DNA of 64,000 bases from positions 930,001 to 994,000 of the forward strand of contig JAINUG010000228.1 of the NCBI GenBank assembly GCA_029706075.1, written 5' to 3'. Of this stretch, positions 35,155 through 46,472 are shown piece after piece; position 1 is the first letter of the stretch; each line of letters opens with the position of its first letter. This DNA comes from Aldrovandia affinis (lineage: Eukaryota > Chordata > Actinopteri > Notacanthiformes > Halosauridae). A program made the position numbers and the translations under genes. The notes under the pieces were generated by a model. That model saw nothing but the letters and a program-made list of their open reading frames with translations. It searched no databases and was not told the origin of the DNA.

Positions 35155-35455
35155 TAAAATAACATCCAAAGAAGTCCAAGGCACACTTACTTGGATGTTT
35201 AGTTAAAAAGGCTTTATTGCTAGGGCTTATCCATTAGGAAAAGTTTACAAAAACTCAAGTGGCTGAGACTACAGCCAACACATACCGCCCTGGTGAAGGC
35301 ACACTTACTTTTACATGCATGGACTTTTTTGCATGTGCTATGCGTGGCCTTCCAATTTGTGCTATTTGATAGTTTGCTTTAGTATTGTAGTATTTCATTG
35401 TAGTGAAAGCAAGACTTAATCTTTCCAAGCCATGGTGCTTGCTCTTCATCAAACA
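35155..35455 (-). mobile_element. Possible Penelope-type terminal fragment with hammerhead-like core
   Basis: On the minus strand, bases 35453-35421 read TTTGATGAAGAG, then a five-pair stem CAAGC/GCTTG, then GGAAAG. This follows the order CUGAUGA, stem II, GAAA of a hammerhead ribozyme, with the essential first C replaced by T. Hammerhead motifs are known in the terminal repeats of Penelope-like retroelements. Downstream the same strand has AATAAAGCCTTTTTAACT and AAGTAAGTGTGCCTT, the latter present twice (35180-35194 and 35297-35312). No RT or GIY-YIG domain is present, so the assignment is tentative. Confidence 0.35.
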
Positions 35456-36826
35456 TGACAAAATTGCTAGTTTGCTATGTCAAAGGAATTAAAGAGGGAA
35501 AAAGCTGATGATTTGCCATACTGAACCAAACCCTCATCACACCCACAGGTTTTTTTTTTTACACCAACCTATTTTACAACTGTGCTGCAGGTGTGCTACC
35601 ATCTCTTGTCCCAAAACTACTGGAATGGACAAGGACATGTCTTAATGCACCTCCATCCTGGATTAGTGCTACTGCGCATTTTGCTTTGACTGTGAAACTA
35701 GAGCCCAACGTGTACTGAAAAGTGAAGTTTCAGATGAGAGTACAGGCTCATCTGCACTCTCCCAAATTGACCAGGGAGTTTGTAGCGATGATACTGGCTT
35801 TCAAATACAATTGTTCACTTTTGGGAAAAAATGAATAATTAGGGGCAAAGATTTGTTCAAAACAAAAAATAAAAAATCTGCAGTTAACAAATGCATTTTT
35901 CTAGGGATTAAGCTAATGGTTTTGAGAACCTTTGTCTTGACATTCACACTTCACACTGATAACAACAACCTTTTTTTAGGTAACACCAGCAAAAAGAGAT
36001 GTGGTCAAAGAGACTGACAGATTTAGAATTCCTGTGTTAAATCGTATGCGCATGTTAGTTAGCTTGGTGACGGAGAGCGTTACTCCAGTCTCGTTAGAAG
36101 GCAGATGCTCCAGTCATTGGCACGTTCCCTGTATGATCCTATTCCACAAGTACACATCAAAAAGCCTGGCACTCCATTGTTCTTTTTATGGGGCTATCAT
36201 ATATTCAACTATACCCAAAGCGCCTACCGAAAATGTAGCTGTATTTTTTAACTCATATTTTCAGTTACTTGTGTACACATTATCCTTGACTTACTAGCAT
36301 CCCAGTCTTCAGTAAGATGATGAAGATATTATTATTACTATTATTATATTTTTACTAAAAAGACAGGAAGATACAAATACCAAATGCTCTGATTAAGATA
36401 ATTGGGAATAAGCTCCCTAATTGGACGTTTCCTTGAGAGTAGAGATTTCCATCAGCAGCTACATGTAGTCTTTCAGTAAATATGTTTATTTCACACCTCT
36501 GCTAGGGACGGAATATGTGAGTAATCACTTCCACAAGAAATAAGCCCAAAAAAGCAAAATTTTTCCATGAAATCCCAACATACAGTCTGGAAAACACGAT
36601 CAAATATTAACATGAGAAACAAAATGATGGCAACAAAGCTTGAAATGGCAGGAAAAAGCACTTATTTAACCATCTTAATTGTGATTGGCAGTATTTATTT
36701 GGATAGTGGATTGCACTGGCCAGGCATTTGCCAGCCTTTCAGATGGCACAGATTGAAAACAAGTTCAGACAAACCCGTCACATTTGGCCAATGACCATAA
36801 TTATTACTTCACCCTTCTTCTGACAG
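35456..36826. other. Single-copy intergenic sequence
   Basis: No gene or repeat recognised; a short (TTA)n run lies at about 36330-36348. Confidence 0.4.
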
Positions 36827-36954
36827 ATTTCCTGGCAGACTAATAAAACATGAACATGTGAGGAAAATGTCAAGCAAGCCCTTGCGAAGCAAGACGAAGA
36901 GAGAACTCCCCAAGATGTACGCTTCAAGGATGAATCATTTACTTTAGACTGGCG
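36827..36954 (+). other. Candidate exon A (128 nt)
   Basis: It is preceded by a pyrimidine-rich acceptor ending CACCCTTCTTCTGACAG and followed by a consensus donor GTAAGT. One frame, open from about 36863, reads NVKQALAKQDEERTPQDVRF then KDESFTLDWR and remains open into candidate exon B after removal of a 366-nt intron. The same frame has a TGA at the upstream end of the segment, and another frame has an ATG-initiated 26-codon frame. A protein identity was not recognised. It could equally be a lncRNA or 5' UTR exon, or chance. Confidence 0.25.
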
Positions 36955-37320
36955 GTAAGTGTAAACGAAGAATAACTTTATCTTTATTAAACTTTTACCA
37001 TTCACAACCTCGAAATAAGGCCTTTCTCACAGTGAAAATGTGTGATTCATCTTCCTTGTCACATTCAGTAATCAGAATTTGTGAGCGCTAACAAGGTGAA
37101 TCCTCAGTTGTGACTTTAGACAGTTCTGCCGACCTCCTGAGTGCTTCTCCCGTCAACACCAGTGCATTCCAATAAACCAATTAACAATCATGATTCCATT
37201 TTCATCAGGAGCAGCTCTTCACAATAACCTTGTGGTCCAAACACAATTTACTTCAAAAACATCAATTGCTACACGGTGCTCTCTTTATTATAATATATTT
37301 TTTGCTTTCTTATTCTCCAG

Positions 37321-37396
37321 CGTTAATCTCAGTAGGCTTCCTGTCACTGGATCATTATGCTCTACAGAGCCAACCATGCTGAAAAAGCCATGCAAG
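37321..37396 (+). other. Candidate exon B (76 nt)
   Basis: The acceptor TTTGCTTTCTTATTCTCCAG directly precedes it and GTAAGG follows. Only one frame is open across it (VNLSRLPVTGSLCSTEPTML then KKPCK), and this is the frame that joins to the open frame of candidate exon A. The protein is not recognised. It contains an ATG in a reasonable context at about 37376, so a 5' exon is also possible. Confidence 0.25.
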
Positions 37397-37858
37397 GTAA
37401 GGGGGCCTGGTGTACAAATCAAAATTCCATCCAATGAATTATGCTACATAAATCCCCAGAAGGACACAATAGCTGCGATTTTCTGGTGACCTCCAATTAC
37501 AGGAGGTTTCAGCCTCTACCCCTTACCCAAATCCACATTGACCCTTGACCTCAGCATGTTCTCCATGACAACCAACAGCACACAGGAAAACAGCCTTGTA
37601 TGAGTTGAAAACAAAGATCCCAACAGAACAGAACCGAAGACAAACAGTACAGTGCCTGAATGGCCACATGCCAATGTAATTAATCTCCATCATGATTTAG
37701 ATATATTTGTAGGATTAAACAGAACAAGCCAGCAGATCTTTCGTTGTACTTGAAATATTCAAACATTTCAGAAAGGACAGGAGAACCATGGAAAATGACA
37801 AGGCCTGGAATATTTCATTTATTCTTTTGACAAACTATGTAGGTGGTCTGTGAAAAAA
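37397..37858. other. Single-copy intergenic sequence
   Basis: Nothing recognised. Confidence 0.4.
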
Positions 37859-37887
37859 GTTATATATATATATGTATATATATATAC
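37859..37887 (+). repeat. (TA)n microsatellite
   Basis: A short TA run with one GTA interruption, abutting the tail of the adjacent SINE. Confidence 0.85.
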
Positions 37888-37890
37888 AGT

Positions 37891-38041
37891 AAATATGCAA
37901 TTTAGTAGGCGCTTTTATCCAAAGGGACTTACACTAATGAATGCATACATTTTTCAATATATGTGGTCCCAATGGGAATTGAACCCACAACCTAAGCGTT
38001 GTCAATGCCATGCTCTACCTGCTGAGCCACACAGAACCACA
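37891..38041 (-). mobile_element. HpaI-like tRNA SINE with L2 tail
   Basis: Read on the minus strand it shows box A (GTGGCTCAGCAGGTAGAGCA), box B (GGTTCAATTCC), the body GAAAAATGTATGCATTCATT and the tail CCCTTTGGATAAAAGCGCCT. It is the same family as 12979-13128 and nearly full-length. Confidence 0.85.
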
Positions 38042-38669
38042 GTATATGCAGTATATATACACTGAAACTCACAACTGTTTATTGAACCAAAGGTTAATTT
38101 TGAGCTATAAAAACCCATGAAGATGTTGCCTTTGTTCTTACACCAGAAGGACAGCTATGCTTATTCTCAGAGAAGAGGATCTCATTTGCCCTTAAAATTA
38201 AATCTGTGCCCTGTCCTTTTCAGGAGCACAATTCAACAGCTGGCATTCAAGTCAAGTGGTTGAGTAATGCAACATGAGAAAGGCTATTTTTATTACAGTC
38301 AAAACATTAAATTGGAAAAAAAGGAAAAACAGGCTCTTTCATTTGACTGGCAAGCCTTATTGAATGAATCTCCATTATTAAAATACAGCCAAGACCACTT
38401 CTCCCTGAATAAACCGGAAGAATGTGACGCAGTCTGCATTAAGAGTTGACTTCGAAGGACAAGGACATTGTGATTGCAAATGCAAGTTATAATTTCAAAG
38501 GAGCTACCACCAACTATGACAAGTCCTTTAACGTTGATCATGTATAAAGCCAATATCTAGTATATGCACAAAGCATTAAATTGGCACATCTCAAACAAAC
38601 ACCACCAAACCACTAGTTTTTCAATAAGAAAAAAAAATAGATGGCAAATGGTACCGCGCACACATGCAC
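38042..38669. other. Single-copy intergenic sequence
   Basis: Nothing recognised. Confidence 0.4.
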
Positions 38670-38670
38670 G

Positions 38671-38731
<61 letters not shown>

Positions 38732-38746
38732 ACACACACACACACT
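38670..38746 (+). repeat. (CA)n microsatellite
   Basis: About 75 bp of CA dinucleotides with one GA interruption near 38729. Confidence 0.97.
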
Positions 38747-39239
38747 GTTACATTTCAGGGGATGGTGTGCAGATTTAAATAGAGATGTGCATCCATTTGT
38801 GTTCTACAGTGGAGAGAGAGCAAAGCATATCACCACTTCTTAGACCAGCCCCCAAACTTTCTTAACCTGTAGAAACTGCTTGATATGCTATCCTGGAGAC
38901 ACGCAGTAGTATAAATATGGTGGCATTTTCAGGCAGCACGGTGTTGTGTAGCGCACATTGACGATGAACATGGCAAAGATGCAGGCTGAGATAATGGCCG
39001 TAGTCCTTGACTGCTGAAAGCACCATGAGCCAATCATCAAATACTCCTAATCTTGGATGACAGATGTGATAAGCGGTGTTCGCTCCAGCAAGTGCTTGCC
39101 TGTTGAATCAGATTTCCCACCCAACCCCCGCCCCCAAAACTGCAATGGTAGATATGGTGTGGTAGTGCTGGAGCAGGAAAAAGATCTGGAATAATACTTC
39201 TCTCCACTCTTGCCTGGATGAAGGAGAGAATGGGAGCTA
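38747..39239. other. Single-copy intergenic sequence
   Basis: Nothing recognised. Confidence 0.4.
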
Positions 39240-39347
39240 CAACGCTTAGGTTGTGGGTTAATTTCCCACTGGGACCACATATACTGAAAAATGTATACAT
39301 TCACTACTGTAAGTCACTTTGGATAGAAAGGTCTGCTAAGTGGCATA
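39240..39347 (+). mobile_element. 5'-truncated HpaI-like SINE
   Basis: It contains the region from just before box B (GGGTTAATTTCCC, worn) through the body (ACTGAAAAATGTATACATTC) to the tail CACTTTGGATAGAAAGGTCT and GCTAAGTGGC. Its 3' end is directly followed by the Tc1 element at 39350. Confidence 0.8.
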
Positions 39348-39349
39348 TA

Positions 39350-40897
39350 CAGCTCTGGAAAAAGAGACCACTGCAAAATGATCAGTTCTCGGGTTTTACT
39401 ATTTATAGGTATGTGTTTGAGTAAAAATGAACATTTTTGTTTTATTCTATAAACTACTGACAACATTTCTCCCAAATTCCAAATAAAAATATTGTCATTT
39501 CAGACCTTTAATAATGCAAAGAAAACAAGTTCATATTCATTTTTAAACAACACAATACTAATGTTTTAACTTAGGAAGAGTTCAGAAATCTATATTTGGT
39601 GGAATAACCCTGATTTGCAATCACAGCTTTCATGCGTCTTGGCATGCTCTCCACCAGTCTTTCACATTGCTGTTGGGTGACTTTATGCCACTCCTGGTGC
39701 AAAAATTCAAGCAGCTCAGCTTTGTTTGATGGCTTGTGACCATTCATCTTCCTCTTGATCACATTCCAGAGGTTTTCAATGGGGTTCAGGTCTGGAGATT
39801 GGGCTGGCCATGACAGGGTCTTGATCTGGTGGTCCTCCATCCACACCTTGATTGACCTGGCTGTGTGGCATGGAGCATTGTCCTGCTGGAAAAACCAATG
39901 CTCAGAGTTGGGGAACATTGTCAGAGCAGAAGGAAGCAAGTTTTCTTCCAGGATAACCTTGTATGTGGCTTGATTCATGCGTCCTTCACAAAGACAAATC
40001 TGCCCAATTCCAGCCTTGGTGAAGCACCCCCAGATCATCACCGATCCTCCACCAAATTTCACAGTGGGTGCGAGACACTGTGGCTTGTAGGCCTCTCCAG
40101 GTCTCCGTCTAACCATTAGATGACCAGGTGTTGGGCAAAGCTGAAAATTGGACTCATCAGAGAAGATGACCTTACTCCAGTCCTCTAAGGTCCAATCCCT
40201 GTGGTCTTTTGCAAACCTCAGCCTGGCTCTTATTTGCTTCTCATTGATGAAGGGCTTTTTTCTAGCTTTGCACGACTTCAGCCCTGCCCCTAGGAGCCTG
40301 TTTCAAACCGTCCTCGCCGTGCACTTCACCCCAGCTGCCATTTGTCATTCTTTTTGTAGGTCACTTGATGTCATCCTACGGTTGTTGAGTGACATTCTAA
40401 TGAGTTGGTGGTCATCCCGGTCAGTAGAGAGTCGTTTTCACCCTCTGCCGGTCTGTAGCTTTGTTGTCCGCAATGTCTGCTGCTTGACCTTGTTCTTATG
40501 AACCGCCGTCTTTGAAATTTGAAAGATAGAAGCAACCTTACGCTCACTGTATCCCTCTGCCAGTAAAGCCAGAATTGAACCCTTCTTTTCTTCACCCCAA
40601 ACTTTTCTTTTCAACTCTTTTGGCATGGTCAATAGTTATTTTTTGATTCCAATGACTTTTGAGGTACTACTAGCACAGTTTTTTTGCCATCCAGCTGGTC
40701 TATTGCAAGTGGTTTTTATACTTTTCCTCATTAAATAAGATTTGGTTCAGGTGATCACCTAATCAGTACTTCATTAAGTAGAATCAGGTGTGCTTGTGTT
40801 GGAATTCAACAGACACTGGAATGGAATGGCTGCCATACATGTAGAGATGCTGATTTAAGAAAAATTTGGAGTGGTCTCTTAATTTTTTCCAGAGCTG
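39350..40897 (-). mobile_element. Nearly complete Tc1-type transposon
   Basis: The element is 1548 bp, bounded by TA on both sides (39348-39349 and 40898-40899). The ends are inverted copies beginning CAGCTCTGGAAAAA. The word AGAGACCACT follows slightly further in at the transposase-proximal end because of a small insertion (TTAA). The transposase lies on the minus strand and covers most of the length. Both ends and nearly the full frame are preserved, so this is the youngest DNA transposon in the window. Confidence 0.95.
39571..40632 (-). pseudogene. Tc1 transposase, two premature TGA codons
   Basis: The minus-strand frame spans 353 codons, close to the usual Tc1 length of about 340-350. 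The N-terminal helix-turn-helix region includes LAEGYSERKVASIFQISKTA. The catalytic domain has all three acidic residues: Asp in FSDESNFQL, Asp in QQDNAPCHTA and Glu in SPDLNPIENLW. Exactly 34 residues separate the last two, the DD34E signature. GGGSVMIWG is intact. The frame is broken only by TGA at 40438-40440 (codon 65) and 40303-40305 (codon 110), with no frameshift. At the second site the family usually has Arg, consistent with CGA-to-TGA decay. The start is ATG 40632 or, better matching the family (MPKEL), ATG 40626. Confidence 0.93.
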
Positions 40898-40899
40898 TA

Positions 40900-40926
40900 T
40901 ATATGCAGATGCTTTCATCCAAAGTA
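40900..40926 (-). repeat. L2/SINE tail remnant next to Tc1
   Basis: On the minus strand it reads CTTTGGATGAAAGCATCTGC, the L2-type SINE tail. It mirrors the tail of the SINE on the other side of the Tc1 element. Confidence 0.6.
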
Positions 40927-43900
40927 TATATAAAGTATCCAAGCAAATATATAAAAAAATCTATTCACCAGCTCATCCAAGCATCTGATATAAAAGACAG
41001 GCTGTAATGGCTTTGGATGTCCAGTACTTTGTGACCTGTGTTATAAAGTCCAAAAAATCACTGGCGCAAATAGAAACTGTCTGCAGACCCACAGCAGGAA
41101 CCCAGAGCCTGTTTTTGTCTTTCCAAGCAAGGTAAAGGATTTTTGTTCACTCAAACAAGGATTTTTTTTATTTTAATAAAAAAGTTAATTTATGTAATTG
41201 GCTAATTAAGAGCTCAGGCTAAATGAAAACCATACACCCATTGGCTCAGCGTGACCACAGTTCTGCACTCCTGGATTAACCCCTCCACGGCCTTGGTGCC
41301 TAAAGGTAACAGATCCCCCTCGATCCACCAGAGCCTCCAGCCATCACGCACGTTTACGTAAGACTTTTCAGGCAGGCGGAACCAGATTTTTTAGATTACG
41401 GAGGCACACCGGATCCCATTACCTTCCGCAGGACAGAATGTAATGTTACATTTCTGAAACCTGTGTATCCCTTTCACCAAAAATAAAGATCTAATTTCAG
41501 TACATTAGGGAAAAAGTAGTCCATTCGTGTTCCTCCAGCCCGTTCAGGTAGTCGTAATATTTGTTTCTCTTTTCACTCACTCCAACTCTCGACCCACACC
41601 ACCACCACACGCCCACACCAGCCCCTACCCGGCCCCCCTCCCTCCTCCAGAGAGAGTACCCATTCATTCCTGAATTTAACCTAATCACGTCTGAATCAAG
41701 TAACAGTCCTGTGTCAATCTTGGCAGCCACTCAGGTTGCAGATACCTAATCTCGAACTAGCTCTCTCGGGAATATTTAACTCACATATAAATAAAGGAAT
41801 TGTCTCCTGAAAATATATATGATATGTCACTGCTATCCAGACAGCAGGGATATGTTACCACAGGCCTGTCTAGACAGCAAACATGCTGGCAAGAGGAAGG
41901 GTTGACTTTCTTCGCTTGGTGTGTGCAAATGTTTTTTTTTTTTTAAGGGAACAAAAACATTTTAAACACAAAAGATGAATCAATAGCTGTATACACCAGC
42001 ACATTTTCCAGCTCTAACTTCTCTGAATAGCCAAAGGAGCAGCCTGTTTTTTTTTTCTCTAAATCACAGTGAGGAGGACCTCTTTAAGAGTCACTTTAAT
42101 TTGGAGATGATCATTAGAATGAAATCCTGCCAAAAAACAACTCACCTTCTTGAAGGCTGATTAATCGGGTGGCTGTTTGAATGCTAACCGCCCAAGAAAG
42201 ACGGAAGGGGAAAAAGGGGGAATTTAAGGCAAGCGCTGGGCCTGGCGCTGGGCCTGGGGTGTGTGGCAGTTTACTAATGTAATCTATGATCTTTTGGATT
42301 CCAATTAAGGCCCCAAACAGCTGTAAAGAGCCTCGGAGGAAGGCGATAAGCGGCTTTAAATACCACCAGTCTAATTTAACCAGCACATCTGTTCCGATCG
42401 GCGCAGGGGCGCAGGCGAAGAGCACGCCATCTGGGTGGGGAGCAGGGTGGCCCCCCAGTCCCGTGCCATCCAATCGCATCGCCGGTTTGCCAGAAAACAT
42501 CAACAAACACATTCCCTGCAGTTGGGCGGGTGGGTGGGGTGGGCGGCCCATATCTAACACCCTCTACATCACGTCAAAACTTTCACTGTCCCTGTCTCAA
42601 ACACCCCCATCCCCACCACCCATACCAGTTTCTCAACCATCCCCATTCTCACCGCCCCCACCATCTCACACTAATTCATCAGTCTGGCCTTTATCTGCTC
42701 TGCTCTTCACAAACGTATGTCTCTCTCAACCTTCTGCACTCCACTCCCAGATTCCCATCATACACTTACCACAGGCCCGGGCCACTCTGTTCATCTGTAA
42801 TGCATTAAGTCATATCCATGACACACTCTCTTTAGGTCCTCTGCTTCTTAATGTGTTTAAATTATAGTGCATTATGTTAATGTGAGGGGCCTCATTTTCT
42901 TAAAGGATTATAATCGCAGGGTTTCTCACGTTACTGTGCACACTTCTCAGACACATGTACGCATTCACGTACACGCAAGCACACTCACACGCACATACTA
43001 TGTACACACATACACATACAAATGTACTTTTTTCCTTAAATCCATTACTTTTGCTCTGATTGTGAAGGAGGGATAGAAATGTATGAATAATTTCATGTTA
43101 CTCAATTTAAGAAATGTCACTATGGGTCACACTGAGTGGAGACAGTGGCAACATGACAAAGACTGTGCCACAGAAATGGCCATCCTTTCATCTGGAATTG
43201 CTGATCCCAGGTCAGTGAGGGTCTAAAGTTTTAACAATGCATAGGTCAGTAAATTGACAAAAAATATATTTTTTAATTTTTCCCTTTTCTGCAAATAGGC
43301 CACAGGAAATGAGAGCATACCAATCAGTTATAATACAGATGAGCCTGATTAATATCCTCTCGCTTAACACCTAAATATACTTTAACACTTCATCACTTTA
43401 ATGACTTATTTTCTCCAACTATATTCCACAGCTTTTATGCTTAATTAACGCAAATAATATCTCCTTCAATATAAGTCAAAATACACAATATAATTTCAAT
43501 TAAACGGTAATTGGCACATGAACATGGTTAATATATAGTGATGTTACAGAAATAAATGACACGGTTTGTGCTGGTCCTTATTTTCTTTTTCTTGCTTATT
43601 TGATGTTATTGTAATCCTTCTTCTTTTGATGTGACATTGTAATGTACTGTAATTGCATAAGCACATTCGCATGCTTGTATTCACTGAAAGTTTAACAGGC
43701 ACACCTGTCTGGCCCAGTCTACCCTTGTAAGTAAATGACTTCAGTACGCTTATTGGTGCAACTTATCGCGTAAGGACAGGCAGACTTGTTAGCTGATTGA
43801 TGGTCAGCACTTCACCATTGGGGCATGTGAACACAGGCCTCTTCTTATAGCAAACCAGCAGCAGCTCAGCCAACAGCAGTAACCAGACCAATAGCTTATC

Positions 43901-44810
43901 ATCTCATTGGCCCCAACATTCTGAGCGTTAGTCAAACAGCCCCGTGCAAACAATAGACAATGTTCCATCAGTGCTTGTGTCCTCATTGTTCGACGTTTGA
44001 GCGTGTCCATTCAGCAAAAGGGGAAATGGACAAAGTTCACGCCCCACTTTTCGCAGCAAAAGAGGGACAGTGACACTCCCTGCAGAAGTGATACTTCCTC
44101 CATCATACTGCTGACTGCGTAAAGAGCAGCATACTTGGACAAATAAATTCCTTCTGCAATACGCTGATGGAGGAACGAAGGAGGAAGGGGCATGGCAGAC
44201 TCAGACCGCATCAGCAGATTCCGCTTCAGCTCAGGGCTGCCATTTGCTGCGCTGTTTACATGCTGACAGCCTCACAGCGTACACGCAGTGATACCTGACA
44301 GGAGGAAAATGCATCTGGAATTGCACATGATATGTTGAATTGCATGACACTTGAAATTAAATAAACTGCGGTTTATTTTTTTAAATGTGATGTAACAGAC
44401 ATATTGCACATTATAGGCATCTGCTATTGAATCTGTTTTGTGAGTTCTCTGCTTGTATATTGTCATCTGAAAATCTATTTGAGAAATTCTCTCGACAACA
44501 AGGAAGATTAGCTCACTTCATGTAGAGACAAAAACATCTAATTTGCCAATTCATCAGACAGGAACAAAAGAGAAAATAATGCCAACTTTGAGGCTTTTCT
44601 CTACATTCAGTGTCAATGGGGCCCCAACAGTGAAAGCACACATAAAGTGTGTGCTGTACAGATAACGCACTCACATGCACAGATATACAGTCTAAGCTAC
44701 TACAAGGCAAACATGTACAGTAAATAAGGAAAATAAAAAGGGCAATGAACTGACTTGGATGAAACTGGTATCTAAATACATACAAGGATACTGAGGAAAT
44801 ATGAGACATA
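40927..44810. other. Single-copy intergenic sequence, no gene seen
   Basis: The open frames at 42114-42867 are proline-, serine- or histidine-rich chance frames. The stretch 42180-42480 has higher GC content, a CAGCTG E-box and TAATTTAACC-like words, and could be a conserved non-coding element. A 12-bp tandem pair lies at about 42233-42256. CA-rich sequence occurs at 42950-43020. Confidence 0.35.
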
Positions 44811-44860
44811 GGCCTGGATTCAGTCAACATTTGTCAATAAATGCATATGTGTTAGAACCC
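44811..44860 (+). mobile_element. Half copy of a foldback MITE terminus
   Basis: GGCCTGGATTCAGTCAACAT followed by TTGTCAATAAATGC matches the terminal repeat of the MITE at 46196-46376 over its first ~25 bases. No opposing end was found. Confidence 0.5.
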
Positions 44861-46195
44861 CAGCTTGCACACTGATGAATACTTGGTAGCCAAAAGGCAT
44901 TGAAAGTTATTTAATTAACTCCTTTTAGGAGCAGTGCATACTTGCTTCTACCTTATGGCAAAGTAACACTGCTTTTATCTGCTTGCAACATAAATGAATT
45001 ATTTAGTGTAACTTTTTATGAATTAATGTACAAGTTTCTGTCCATCTTGTCCCCTCCATAGAATTCCACAATCCCCAAATTCATGTTTTGGTAACCTACA
45101 TCACGTTTACAAATAGACTGAATGACAAATAACTGGCTATCATTTCTGCTTCATCTTCTGATTAAAATGTATCCTTTCTGGAGATATGCCGCTGTGACGG
45201 AGTCATTTTAAAAACTGCAACAGTGTGCCGCCTTCATTGCACATGCATTGAAACTTGATAAATTGCATTTCCTATCACATGCAGAGAAGAAGCACCATCT
45301 CCTCACAGAAAATGAATGAACTATGTGGAATTCCATTTCCATTTCCAACTCTCCATTTGATAGAATCACTTTGATTTCCTTTTGTTCTGTTCTGTTTGGC
45401 CTTCATGCGGTATGCATGAATTTTCAAAATGGGGGGGGGTTAATGTATAATTGGCTAAAAAGAAACTTTACATTCTACATCAAATATAAATAAATGTACA
45501 ATAAAATGAATAATAAATAAAGAATAAAATCACTTGGGTAACTTCCTTTGTTCCTTGTTTTTGCATATTAATGTATAAATTGAATGGCAATAAGGTCACC
45601 GTCTTGGCAGGCTCCACTCAGCACAAGGAATGGAAATTGATTGCAAAATGTGTCAAAACAACAGTCTCCGGAATTCGACCCACTTGTTCAACTAATTTCT
45701 GCAAGAGAGCTCTTTTTTCCCAGCCCGGGAGAGGAAGCATTGTAGAGTGCACTGTTTGTTTGCGTTGTTTCAATATGCAAATTGAACGTGTTGGATTGAG
45801 GCAGAGACTGGGAATATCAAACGCTGTCGGGTCATGACCGCATATTTGTTTTGTGATGAATACACATTTATTTTTGGTATTGTTATTTATTTATCTTTTA
45901 TTTAAATTTGTCTTGACTGATTGTTGCATTCTATTTCAGTATCTGCTATAGGGCTGTCAGCTGGACCCACCCCTTACTGGAATTGCCTCATGTAGTATAA
46001 AGTTTAGTATTGTTTACATATTCTATGCAACAAATGCCTCCACAGATGTAAAAATCATGAACACACCTGTGGCCCATCAGGAGTGTATATACTGTATGCC
46101 TCGCATCTCCTGTCCTTATAATTTCATACCAAAGGCTCTGGAGCCAATGGGCGAATCAAATCAGCTCAAATGTATGAATGAATAGTCTACACATT
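44861..46195. other. Single-copy intergenic sequence
   Basis: Nothing recognised; an open frame at 45571-45837 is featureless. Confidence 0.4.
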
Positions 46196-46376
46196 GGATT
46201 CAATTAACATTTGTCCTTAACTTTGACTCACAAATAAATGCAAGTGTTAGTTATTCTCTTCAAATACATTTTGGTAAATTCAATGATCACAAAAAATAAC
46301 AAATCAAATCCTCCGAAAATCCTAACTCCTGTATTTAATTGTGAGTCAAAGTTAAGGACAAGTGTTGATTGAATCC
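46196..46376. mobile_element. Foldback MITE
   Basis: The outer 38 bases at each end (46196-46233 and 46339-46376) are inverted copies with only a few differences, containing TTGTCCTTAACTTTGACTCA. The total length is 181 bp with no coding capacity. The superfamily is not clear and no target duplication was recognised. Confidence 0.85.
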
Positions 46377-46381
46377 AGGCC

Positions 46382-46472
46382 AATTTGGACCAGGTCTCGA
46401 TGCAAAAGAGATTGCTCATCTCAAGGGGACTTCCTGGTAAAATAAAGGTTAAAAATAAATGAATACAACAAT
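46382..46472 (+). mobile_element. Possible retroelement 3' tail
   Basis: CATCTCAAGGGGACTTCCTG followed by GTAAAATAAAGGTTAAAAAT resembles a tail commonly found at the 3' end of fish LINE-type repeats. The body is not recognisable. Confidence 0.35.

Noticed and set aside
35240-35300. Weak resemblance to 5S rRNA (CTACAGCC and ATACCGCCCTG)
   Set aside because: Only short words match, box A and the internal control region are absent, and the surrounding sequence fits a different repeat.
42114-42867. Opposed open frames of 148 and 193 codons
   Set aside because: Proline/serine-rich products of a GC- and C-rich stretch, without splice sites or recognisable domains.
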